Source: Agriotes lineatus (Eukaryota > Arthropoda > Insecta > Coleoptera > Elateridae). From it: a stretch of DNA of 64,000 nt. The notes below the pieces were generated by a model. It made no database searches. It had not been told where the DNA came from and saw only the letters and a program-made list of their open reading frames with translations. Shown piece after piece: positions 47,647 through 57,103 of this stretch. Numbering within the stretch: the stretch's first letter is position 1; each line of letters begins with the position of its first letter. The position numbers were made by a program, and so were the translations under genes. The stretch is from contig CALNHX010007783.1 in assembly GCA_940337035.1 (NCBI GenBank), positions 1 through 64,000 on the forward strand, read 5' to 3'.

Positions 47647-48802
47647 CAGTGCCTCCTACACTTATAAGCCATGCTGTTAGACTTGACAACATTGCATCTC
47701 TGGTAGTTGGTGGTCCTAAATTGCAATACTCCAATTTGAAATAATTTTGCTTTAAAGAGCACAGTTTTACTCTTTATCAAATTTTACTCTGTAATTAACT
47801 AAAGATAGCTTCTGTAATGGTGACATTTATTTACATACTCGAGTAATACAAACATGTAACAGTATATTTATAAAAATAAAACAACTTAACCTATGTAAGC
47901 CATGGACAAAAGAACATTTCTGCAATTATTTTAAAGTTTGTAACTTGCTATATACCACTGCTGATTGAGAGTACAACATATATGCAAAAACTATGGTGCT
48001 ACTGTTGTAAACAATCTTATTTGAACATAATAAACTTATCTGCTTGGTAACATCTAAATTTGTGTGACGTAAACTGTTCCATAAACTTCTAAAAACTGCT
48101 GATGTCATCATTTAAAAACACTTTCACTTTTTGTGCATGTCTTTCCAATACTTGTCTTCTTCTACATTCAGGATTTGTCCTTTCTTGAGGCGTTTTTGAC
48201 GACAAATATGTTGGTAAATTTGGAAATATGCTTGGGACAGCATTGTCAGCTAATCAAGGGTAATGCAGCAATAGTTCTGCAGATCCGCACTCTCATTTCT
48301 AACGTTTTCAAATGTCTTTTCTCATTAAAATGTATTTCACACACGACAGCACTTTTTCTTGGGGTCCAACGTTCTCGTGCTGATGCACGAAGCCATGCTT
48401 TCTTTCGGGTCTCGTCCATTGGAAAAGAAAATGTTATAGTTTGCATACGATTTTCTTGTAAGGTACTGTTGTAGTTGGTACACAGCGTCATCGTGGCATT
48501 CTAAATATAAAATTAAAAGTTACAAGAAATGCCCTAAAAATGAGCTTAGATTGTTACTTACCTCAGTGAAATACTTAATAAAAACCCATAAATTCTAGCA
48601 GCAATTTTACTTTCACTTATCACGAACAGTACAGTAATATAAATAAATGTATTTCTTCAAACTTAGAGCAGTCCATCATATTGATATTTACTCACACGCC
48701 ACATTTCAACAGAGATTTTTATAAATAAACAGTACAAAAATTGGTCTACGATCAGCGTTGCCAAATCTCCAACAGCATGGCTTGTAAGTGTAGGAGGCAG
48801 TG
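47647..48802 (-). mobile_element. Nested element with THAP-domain fragment (P- or hAT-like)
   Basis: Left end CAGTGCCTCCTACACTTATA and right end (inward) CACTGCCTCCTACACTTACA match for about 30 bp. Possible flanking copies GTTACATC / GTTATATT agree at six of eight bases. It carries a THAP exon on the - strand. P elements have a THAP domain, 31-bp inverted ends and 8-bp duplications, so a P-superfamily relation is plausible but not shown. Confidence 0.55.
48246..48510 (-). pseudogene. THAP zinc-finger domain fragment
   Basis: The - strand frame at 48491-48246 reads ...ITFSFPMDETRKKAWLRASARERWTPRKSAVVCEIHF. The elements F-FP-D--R-+-W, W-P-+-S-VC--HF are the diagnostic core of the THAP DNA-binding domain (C2CH). 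The first Cys pair is incomplete: only one Cys (MTLCTNYN) is in frame, probably because the preceding exon is missing or shifted. A splice-acceptor-like TATATTTAG precedes it at about 48503-48511 (- strand). Confidence 0.65.
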
Positions 48803-49634
48803 GTTATATTGATATACCTTTTCTAGAAAAGTGAATACCAAAGTTTATATTTCTGAACTTTTTCGTACTTTTGCTAATGTACTGACAGATCTTTTTTTAA
48901 TATTAATATATTCAAACTGAAATGTTTTTTTTCATGAATATTAAATCAAATAAAACTTTTGTTGTAGTAGAAAAATGTGTCTGTTATTTTGTACCTAACA
49001 AAACAATAAACTGAGTAAAAGAATTTGTTAGGAGTTTGCTCTTTACACAAATACAGTACAGCACACCTATTGAAGTTTGAAAAAGTCAGTTAAAAGAATG
49101 AGTACTAGGAGTAATTAAAAAAAATAAAAACAATGAAAAGGTACTAAATACTTTACTTTAATATTTACTATTTATTACTAGTTTTAGTTTTTGGTTTTTA
49201 ATCCCTTTAAAATGCCCACTCCAGGTATTAAGTTGCGACAAATTTTAGTTATAGAGCACCCATACCATTTTTTGGAAGGTTTTCTATACCCATTTTCATT
49301 GTAAGGGGCACCAAAACTCATTATTGCATACACAGCATTTTGCTCTTAGGCCGGCCCTGCAAAAAAGCATTAAATAAAGATTGAAATGTAAACATGAAGG
49401 TAATATTTATTGCTATTATCCCACAAAAATTATACCTCCAACTCCAGAGTAACTCCTGTAAATGACATCTTAATAGGAAAAAATGGTCTTCTAAACCAGT
49501 ATCCTTCAACAAAAATAAAACACCTGCAATGAATAATCTACACAAAACCCGGACCTTTTTCTGAATTGCCTACATTCTTGACCCTTTACGTGCTTTTCAA
49601 TATTTTTCTCAGATAACATTTTCAATCAGGTAGT

Positions 49635-50018
49635 TCAATATACAAACCAACCAATAGTGTCAATTAACAATATAGTACCGATCATGCAACATTTTCTGAA
49701 ACTATGTTTGACATAACCTTTTCTGTCAAAAGCGTTTTGACTCTCTAACAGCTTGCTTGCAGTTGGATGACAAAAGCCATGCATGAGGATAGAAAAGTAG
49801 CCACTTGGAATGAATTCTAACCACATGCATGAGCTCATGCAACGACGAACAGTTGATTTCATGGGAAAAGTGCCTTTACAATGTTTATCCTCAATAACTG
49901 GCAAAATATATTCTAAAGCTTGTTCTGTTGTGTGATGTCTACAAAATATCTGATGCATCTGCTTATACCGGAAAGTCGACAAACAATCTTTCGTTAGAAA
50001 AATATTCTTTTGAAACAT
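49635..50018 (-). other. 127-codon open frame, unidentified
   Basis: A clean - strand frame starting MFQKNIFLTKDCLSTFRYKQ, with eight Cys and several His (HQIFCRHH, MSSCMW, HGFCHP). It lies in the gap between two piggyBac fragments on the other strand. I recognise no family; it may be a fragment of another inserted element or chance. Confidence 0.25.
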
Positions 50019-50439
50019 TTACTAAAATAGAAATATTACCTTGGATAACTGGTTTACCAGTATCCCTTTGGCTGAATTAATATTAAATCCATACAAACTT
50101 ACTATTGTCGGTACTCCGCAGAAAATAAAAGAGAAATTTCACCACCATTGATAGAAAAGAATAAAGATAGAAAAATACATATGTCCATGTTTGCATATAA
50201 TGAAAAAGCAACAATGGTATTATTCAAGGCTAAAAGCTTTTGTTATGAACGATGCACGAGGAAGGAAGTGTAAATTCTACCACTAGTAGGTAAGCCAGAA
50301 ATAATTCACACCTACAATTCAACGAAAGGAGATGTTGACACGTTCGATCAAATTTGTCAAAACATGAATTGTATATTCAAAACAAAATAAAGTAGAATTT
50401 TGTTGTGTATTGTTTACAACTGAATGCATTTTATAAAAT

Positions 50440-51290
50440 TATACCAGGTGGTGAATGAAGTGCCCGAACTATATATAAACAAAATAAATAATAAAGATAA
50501 TTGTCAATTAAGAACAAAGTATCACACCAGCTTTATTAATAAGTGAATTACACCGTATTTGAATAACGCTCTACGCTGGCATTCTCGGGCCAACCTCCAG
50601 AGATGAATGAATGTCCACACACCGTATTTTGAAATTATAATACAATACTCTTTCCATATTTTGGACAGCACGTCTCGCAAACTGTGTGTGACGTGATTAA
50701 TAGCGCCGGTGACCCCATGGGTCAAGAAATCGACACCACCAAAGGGCTGAATTCAGCTAGAAGCTAACACAGCCAATCCTGAAGTGTTTTTTGCTCTTGA
50801 AAAACTAGATCCGCTAACAAATAACATAATACGGCTCATGCTTTGTCGTACACACACCTTAGTAACTCATGTCGGGTACGTAAGAACTTGTCTCCATAGT
50901 GTTCGATGGTCACAGTTATCACAATTATCGATATTTGCAACTCTTAAACATTCGTAGGTCATAAAGAGTCCCTACTGTACCCTCTCAATATATGTTCAAA
51001 GCACACACGTCTTCAACATCATACTTGGTACTCAGAGGCCATCAACCTTGTCACTCCGCAATGCTCAGTGGTCTCTCACTGGACTTGTCATTTTGCAATG
51101 CTCTAGGCTTGTTACCCTACTATCAAACAAAAGCACATGCGTCTCCTACTATAGCACTCAGAGGCCATCAACTCTGCAATGTATGATATGAAAGGGCACT
51201 TGGGTTTTATCGATGGGGTGGAGGTAACTATTCTTTTCCCTTGCTACTTATACAAACAAGACAATGTTTAAGGTATTTTCGCACAAAAAC
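50440..51290. other. Unassigned intronic sequence
   Basis: A segment beginning CCAGGTGGTGAATGAAGT after TATA at about 50445 looks like the left end of a mariner-type element, but no matching right end was seen. Small ORFs on either strand are not recognisable. Confidence 0.25.
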
Positions 51291-51292
51291 AG

Positions 51293-52080
51293 CTAGCTGT
51301 GGAAACCACCAAAATTGAGCTGCGACAGCAGCAAACGTTTTGTCATAACCGACGTGGCAGTTATCATCGCGGCATAATTTAAAATTTTAAGTCGACTTCC
51401 CTTAGGTATAAAAACACACAATGAATTCTTTCCAATATTTCTATAAAGAATGCCATGTTTCACAGAATAATTGTGTGCCGCGGTAGTGTCATCATTCACC
51501 TCTTTTATGGGTTTTTGAGATTCAGGATCTTTGGCTGTGTAAACGGGACGAGCGTGCCTCTGGCGAACAGGGCACTGATATTGCAAATGATCTGTTCTCT
51601 CGCATTCATAACATGTGTTTTGCCCGTTAATTATTTTTTACACGTTTGTGCTTTAGTTTAGCTTAACCAGATAGCAACACTAATAACCCATCAATTGAAT
51701 TTACACCACTATTCAGAACCCCTGATTTTACGGAGGAATCTTGAATTTTTCCGGCTACAAGTTCGATTAATTCTTTTACAGTAACAGCAATGTGAGTATT
51801 TCTTAACATAAGTACTTAGCTTTAAACGTTTCCCAATCTCTTAGTTCTGGGTTCCAACCATTAAACCATTTTCTAGCGCCTCCTTTTAAAACTTCCGGCT
51901 CGAGCCACCTGTTCGCGGGAGAACCAGCAAAATTCTTCGGCTAGCTGTTCGCGACTTGGATGACTAGCACCCAGAGTCGTAAATTGCCACTTTAATCCCT
52001 ATTTGGCTTTCGCTCTAGTAACATATTCCCAAATTAGAATATCCCCAAATATCTCCAGTTCCCTGTAAGAAAAGTGTGAA
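51293..52080 (-). pseudogene. Gypsy-type retrotransposon remnant: gag joined to integrase
   Basis: On the - strand, about 51960-51790 gives LKGGARKWFNGWNPELRDWETFKAKYL, a retroviral-type gag core. Next comes a zinc knuckle CYECERTDHLQYQC (C-x2-C-x4-H-x4-C, about 51615-51570), then NYSVKHGILYRNIGKNSL--FIPKGSRLKILN at 51480-51370, the integrase N-terminal region. Protease, reverse transcriptase and RNase H should lie between knuckle and integrase, so a large internal deletion has joined them. Confidence 0.7.
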
Positions 52081-52680
52081 TTATGTGGCTACATAAAACT
52101 ATGTGGTCCAGGGCCCTGTCTTTAACCTAATATGTCCGCAGTTGCAGCTGCGAGTCGATACTTAACCCAACATTTGATATGCCTGTACGTGCAAAAATTC
52201 CTTATATTGGGTAAAGATATCTACATATAAAAATCATCAAATTCAAAAGAAAAACATAAACATCTAATATTAATTGTTCATGTTTGTGTCCATTACTATA
52301 ACCTATAAGTCGCGTCCTCTCACAGTAGTTAGTATAATTTGATTGTGGGGCATTATCTTTATTATGTTAGAGATACGTTATTAAGATTAATTTAATACAG
52401 AAAAAAAAATATTGCATACAATAGTTATGTATGGTACAAGTGAATAAAGAGACATTTTATCTATAAGGGGAAAACTTTAGTACACGAGGCAAAACTGTGT
52501 GAGATAATTTCCCTGAATGGATAAAATCTCTTCAATTACGTGTGGCATATAATTTTTTTTCCAATACCTACAAACCTAAATAGATTCTAAAATTGAGTAA
52601 ATAATTTAGTTATATGAATAGGTTAAAATTGAGTAAATAATTTTAAATAAATAATCATATTACGTAACAAACGACTTCCG
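52081..52680. other. No feature recognised
   Basis: AT-rich intronic sequence without a gene signal. Confidence 0.3.
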
Positions 52681-52684
52681 GGAT

Positions 52685-52900
52685 TGGACCATGTCATTAT
52701 TAAGGTCGGAGGACTTAACGTTTCGCCCACTTTCGAAAGGGGCTTCATCAGGAGGAAAAGCAAAAGAGCACGGTAACACAACGTCTAAACCACGCCAGAG
52801 GCAAAACTCTTTTGCAAGGGAAGGGATAGAAGAGCACAGTAATTCAACGTGTAAGCCAAAGGCCGGCAACTTAACGTGTAAGCCACGCCAGAGGCCGTGA
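52685..52900 (-). ncRNA. Hammerhead-ribozyme-like core in repeat debris (Penelope-like?)
   Basis: On the - strand CTGATGA (52751-52745) is followed by a hairpin AGCCCCTTTCGAAAGTGGGC and then GAAAC (52724-52720). This is the order and spacing of a hammerhead core with stem II. Such cores are typical of Penelope-like elements. Stems I and III are not clear. The downstream + strand contains repeats of AACGTGTAAGCCACGCCAGAGG type (52786-52895). Confidence 0.4.
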
Positions 52901-52989
52901 AAGTCTTAGAAATCAAATAATCATATTACCCGTTTTTGTAGTAGTTGTCAAGATACACATATTTATTTTATTAGTTGCTATGGATTCTG

Positions 52990-53490
52990 GACCATTTTAT
53001 TCATTCATGAACAAAGTAACATTTTATCAACAGTAATATCCCAAGTGCATTAAAATAGTCGATTAAATTTTGACGTTTTCTGTCAGAATGTTTTGCTAAG
53101 AAATTTGTCAAGTGAATTTGCCGCTAAACAAGAATCCCGAGTGCGCAGCACGAGGGATTTTGAAGCGGAAAATTTACGAGATATATTTCGTTAGAGCAAA
53201 ACATTCTGACAGAAAATTGTCAAAATTTATTCAGGCTAGTTTACATGCACGCGGGATGTTCGGAGTGATTATTTCCTGAATAAATAGATAAAATTCAGTT
53301 GGTGAAGCACCTTTAATAATCATGTTAAAATTATGCACAAGCGATTAAATTTTGACATAAATTTAACCGCGGTTAAATTTTGACGTTTGAATTTTAGTCA
53401 TTATTAAATTGACAGAAACCATGGTGATTACGCATTATTATGGATATGAAGGAAATAATCATCATTAAAATGTTACTTTGTCATAGAGAT
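52990..53490. repeat. Foldback repeat, two nested inverted pairs
   Basis: AACAAAGTAACATTTTA near 53010-53030 pairs with TAAAATGTTACTTTGT near 53466-53482. Inside, TTTTGACGTTTTCTGTCAGAATGTTTTGCT (53070-53098) pairs with AGCAAAACATTCTGACAGAAAATTGTCAAAA (53195-53226). Between the inner arms is a CGAGTGCGCAGCACGAGGG segment. Confidence 0.65.
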
Positions 53491-53574
53491 TTTCATAGAT
53501 AAAATAGAACTTTACAAGTAGGTGACACAACAAAGAAGCTGACCTGCGGTTAATTAATTAAAATAATTAACGGT

Positions 53575-54790
53575 GATAGCAAAAGACCGCAGATCAACCT
53601 GCTTGCTGCGCTTACTACACAGCAAATACAAGAATTTCCCGACACTTACCGCGTAGGCCGAACTAGCTCAATTTCGGCGGCCTTGGATCGTAGATTCTTT
53701 ATCAGCTGTACTAACCTGTGAATAGCTCCAAAGACAAAAAACAAATGGGCGCCAGAAACCAAATGAAAATAAATGAACTACAAGTAATCAGAGTTTATTA
53801 AATATTAAACAATCTTGCAGTCAATAACTGTGATTTACGCAATATGGAGTTTATTCAAAATTTGCAATAATACAAGCAAACAAACTAAAAGTTACCACAC
53901 GCGTTAATACAAATAAACCGTTTGTGGGTCATTAAATTAATTGAAATAGCAAGGTAAATCGAGTAATATGCATATCACTGTCATTTATAAAAACCTTTCT
54001 GTCTAGGCTGTTGTAAGCACAAAAACGTGGGTGCACATAAAAATTCAAAGCTATCTTTAATTAAATAACAGTGAATGTTCTACTCAATGGGAAACAAATT
54101 GCAGTACTGGTATAACCAGCCCGGGTTTAACAACCGAAAGCACTAACTTCTGGCGTCCGGTACTTCTTAAGTGGTAGTGCAGTCGAGGGGTTGCTACACA
54201 GGATTATTCTTAACGTGATGCGGCGGCTTGACCAAAAGCAGACCACATTGCAGCATCGACGCTGAAGGTAGCTGACGGCCGTCTAAAATTGTGAAGGGAA
54301 GCTGGCCTCCAAGTGTAAAATCATCCGGTGAAAATTGTTAATCCCAAGTGCAATTTGTGAATTCCAGGTGAAAGCTAAAGACATGCAATTAATACGAGGA
54401 TAACAGAAAGAAAAACTCATGGTACCTGAATCAAATTATCAGCTCTTGGAAACAAAATGCTTGTAAAAATTGGTTGACTTATTTAAAAATCAAACCTCGA
54501 CCGCGCAAAACGCGTCGGCCAGGGCTAGAAGCCAAGTGCGGGGCTCAAAACGTTCGCCTCAAAAAGAAAGTTCGCATTTCTATGGCCAGGGATAACAGAT
54601 AGAGCGGGTCAAAAGTGCACCGTGCTAACAATAGCAACTCAATACAGGTACAAAATTCGCTGAATTGAAAAATTTAAGAATTCGAAATGCAAGGGATTGT
54701 AATTCAAATAAAAATATACAGGTTAGGCCTGAAATAATTTGGTAAATGGCGAAACAATTAAGCGAAGCCAAAAAATTGTTTCATAAGTAT
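53575..54790 (-). repeat. 1.2 kb dispersed repeat, copy 2, possibly an LTR with primer-binding motif
   Basis: Counterpart of 37255-38490 in the same orientation, sharing AACCTGC, CACTTACCGCGTAGGCCGAACTA, GGGCGCCAG, AGAGTTTATTAAAT and the end TACAGGTTAGGCCTGAAATA. The - strand TGGCGCCCAT here is intact, strengthening its likeness to a primer-binding site. The segment 54170-54640 is diverged from copy 1. Confidence 0.45.
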
Positions 54791-55135
54791 TGGAAAAAAG
54801 TTTTATTTTAATATTATCTGGCAACTTTAGCCCGTATTTTTTTATTTACTCAAAAAATAAAAGACGGCTCAGTCAGTTACTGCACTCCGTTCAAAATACC
54901 GCCCTAACCTAAGGGTTAATCAGGGCTAACGAAGTACATTTTATTACCAACTCTAAGAGAATGGAGCTGAGTATTCAAACATGATTTGTAAGAAATAATT
55001 TAGTGCACTCTCAGGAAAGACGCAGTAATGATATAATGCGTTATTTTTTCACCATCCTGTATATTTGAATTTTTATACAAAGAACACATCAAAAGTAAAC
55101 AATGGGGCAAATTGCATTGTCAAAAGTATTTTCAG

Positions 55136-55260
55136 TTATATGCAGGCTTTCACAGCCATTGTCCATAATGGTAAGTTCTTCCGGGTTATGTCGTGGTCGT
55201 CGATTTAAACTTGACGTTTCGCTGCTCATGCTGTTAGCTTCTTCGGAAGTTTTGTAAAGA
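55136..55260 (-). mobile_element. Possible Penelope-like element fragment
   Basis: The + strand shows GCAGGCTTTCACAGCCATTG, TAAGTTCTTCCGGGTTATGT, CGTGGTCG and GACGTTTCGCT, motifs that recur at the ends of insect Penelope-like elements. On the - strand GCGAAACGTCAAG follows a degenerate CCGAAGAAGC, a decayed version of the core at 52685-52900. Recognition rests on memory of the motif order. Confidence 0.35.
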
Positions 55261-55513
55261 AAGTATTTGCAGTTGTAAATATTAATAGTAAAATAAATAA
55301 ACTGCTTATTCCAAGAGCATCACAAAGCAACAATATTTTTATACAATTTGATCATTAGTGGTGCCTTTTGTTAAATGTCATTCGTGTTGGTACTTGGTAT
55401 ATCAACAAGCTTTAAATAATTGCAACAAAATCAACACTAGGATATATATCATAAATTATGTTTCTCCCTTACATTTCGTTGAAGCAGGGTTAGTAAAAAC
55501 CGTGTTTTTGTAG

Positions 55514-56101
55514 ATTCAAATGTGTCACTAATTGCCACCCTTGATCCCTGGAGCAATTCCAGTGTGCCGAATATAAAATTTCTGGGTCCAGAATGGCTAG
55601 TTGAAAATTTCAGATCCAAAGTTGCCAAGAACTTGATCGACTGGGATACTAATGGCAATGTTGCAGATGAAATATTGAAACTTTTAGGTGAGTCTCGAAG
55701 AAGTTTAACGATGAAACAACCTAATAAGCATGTTTTTAGAACTGCCCAGCTTTCCCGCAAGCCCAGCAAGCGCAACCAAGGGAGAAATTTTACTGTGCGA
55801 CGTCGGTGAATGCTGCATTTGTTTTTCGTTGCGCTTGAACGATAAGCTGCCTGAAATAATTTGCCAAAACGCGTCGTGTGAACAGTTCTTCCACAAAGAG
55901 TGCCTCTACCAGGTAATGTTCGTTAGTATTAGACATTCTTGCATTAACTGTTTTTTTCCAAGTGGTTGGTGTCCGTGAGTGCCAAGCAGAGCTTTAATGA
56001 ACTGCATGGTCAGTGCCCTAACTGCGAAAAGGTATTTGTAATCGTTACTCTTACATTGATGCATTACTAACTTTTTACAGCACATCTCTTGCCCCTTATA
56101 A
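55514..56101 (+). CDS. FANCL: FANCL, coding exons 3-6 (end of central domain and RING)
   Basis: Exon 3 (55514-55687) continues DSNVSLIATLDPWSN...FLGPEWLVENF, aligning with the human DPRHPTMLPECFFLG segment, and ends GNVADEILKLL. Exon 4 (55740-55912) carries ECCICF, CQNASC and FFHKECLYQ; exon 5 (55963-56031) WLVSVSAKQ...CPNCEK; exon 6 (56081-56101) HISCPL and the stop TAA. The RING ligands are C303, C306, C320, C325, H330, C333, C354 and C357 (C4HC3), all present, with W337 following LYQ as in human LYEW. The introns are 52, 50 and 49 bp, all GT-AG (GTGAGT, GTAATG, GTATTT). No frameshift or stop, so the gene looks functional despite the huge upstream intron. Polyadenylation signals lie 80 bp downstream. 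Confidence 0.93.
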
Positions 56102-56137
56102 ATGGAACTGAAATTACACAGAACGAAAAAAAACACA

Positions 56138-56191
56138 TTTATTTATTTTTGGTATATCTACAATAGTTTGTAAAATCTGTGAATAAATAAA
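56138..56191. promoter_or_regulatory. Facing polyadenylation signals of FANCL and CYB5RL
   Basis: AATAAA occurs twice on the + strand (56182-56187, 56186-56191), serving FANCL, and twice on the - strand (56143-56138, 56147-56142), serving the convergent reductase gene. Each gene's signal lies beyond the other's, so the 3' UTRs should overlap by roughly 50 bp or more. Confidence 0.65.
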
Positions 56192-56195
56192 TATA

Positions 56196-57103
56196 TTAAA
56201 AAAGAAATATGTTATTGACGTCAACGCCACAAGTAACAGTTACTTTCATTATATCGTTATTAAACTTTTCACTACCACACACCAAGACTTGAATATTGCG
56301 ATCCAGCTTATCTTCAACATAATCTTTAATGGCATTACAGTCTAAACGACTGGAATGTATCATTTCGTTGTACTTGCATTTGACATCCTCACCAGTGGAC
56401 AGGAATATTTCATACGTAAAATTCCAAAATCCACTTAATTCGTACAATTCGTTCCTGAACAAAATATCTCGTGATGTTCTGCAGCAGAAAAACAGCTTGA
56501 AAAATGTCTCGCAATCTGGATCATGTAACATTTCATTCAACACAGCCAAAAGGGGAGCTATGCCAGTTCCCTGTGCAATTAGAAGAATAAAACGAAATTT
56601 CAAGCTTATCTCAAATGAACCATATGGACCCCTCCATAAAGTTTCAGAGTTTAGTTTTAATTTTTTAAGAATCTTGACATTTCTCCTTGTCGATAAAGCC
56701 TGGCAATGATAGTAAACGTAAGTGGTTGATTGCCACTAACAGGAATGGGCGTGTACGCTCTCGTAAATTGGTCGTTTTTATCATAGGACGAGTCTCCTTT
56801 TAATAGAAAATGGTGCCCAGGCTTACAAATTAAAGCCAGTTCATCGATATCTAAGTCTGTACTATCATGATATCGTTTTACATATTGAAAAGTGAATAAA
56901 TACGTGTCGTGCGTGTGCTCGATAATCCTCACCACTTTGAACACTGTGTAAGTCGTTGGAGATATGCAGTTCTTCTTCGAGAGTACTTCGGTGGCAGTTG
57001 CTTTGTTGTATTTTTGTAGTTGCTCTTCATATACGTCAAGAATACATGGATTACAACCAGAATTGCAACAATCCGATTCGCTTGGCTTTAAAGGTGGATC
57101 CAT
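56196..57103 (-). CDS. CYB5RL: NADH-cytochrome b5 reductase-like protein, one frameshift
   Basis: FAD/NADH-dependent reductase of the cytochrome b5 reductase family. The N-terminus MDPPLKPSESDCCNSGCNPC..DVYEEQL is the oxidoreductase-like Cys motif found in CYB5RL. FAD-binding RAYTPIPV lies at about residue 120. The second part has GTGIAPLL (NADH site), and the C-terminus holds VCGSEKFNNDI. The upstream frame stops after EMSRFLKN. One extra base in the A6 run (56661-56666) would join the frames without any gap in homology, giving about 302 residues (human CYB5RL is 315). No intron is present. The defect may be an assembly homopolymer error or a true inactivating deletion; the rest of both frames is undamaged, which favours an error or a recent event. 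The ATG at 57103 opens directly into the conserved motif. Confidence 0.85.

Larger units (their letters stand above)
46864..49359. mobile_element. hAT-type element with CAGGGCCGGC ends
   Basis: Ends CAGGGCCGGC / GCCGGCCCTG, flanked by CGAAAAAG (46856-46863) and CAAAAAAG (49360-49367), an 8-bp duplication differing at one base. It sits inside the piggyBac pseudogene. A THAP-bearing element (47647-48802) is nested within it. Confidence 0.75.
46680..50410 (+). pseudogene. piggyBac-type transposase, dead and split
   Basis: N-terminal acidic piece SYADSDQEWLPTGEIESNV... at about 46715-46850, cut by a hAT element, then WSSKPVSFNKNKTPAMNNLHKTRTF and DPLRAFQYF / NQ-VQYTNQP at about 49480-49660, then after a gap KLTIVGT--KIKREIPP, IHMSMFAYNEKATMV and GKPEIIHTYNSTKGDVDTFDQICQNMNC at about 50100-50385. 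These are in the correct order for a piggyBac transposase; the last block is its hallmark KP-I---YN-TKG-VD-FDQ. The catalytic middle is missing. Several stops. Confidence 0.8.
23766..55513 (+). other. FANCL: Giant FANCL intron 2 (about 31.7 kb), filled with transposons
   Basis: The donor GTAACT at 23766 and acceptor TTTTTGTAG ending at 55513 join phase 1 to phase 1 and restore the conserved sequence L-(D)-SNVSL, matching human LGNNVSI. The other four introns are 49-52 bp. Everything recognised inside is mobile-element debris; no host exon was seen. Other joints (for example an unseen small exon) cannot be excluded without RNA data. Confidence 0.8.
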
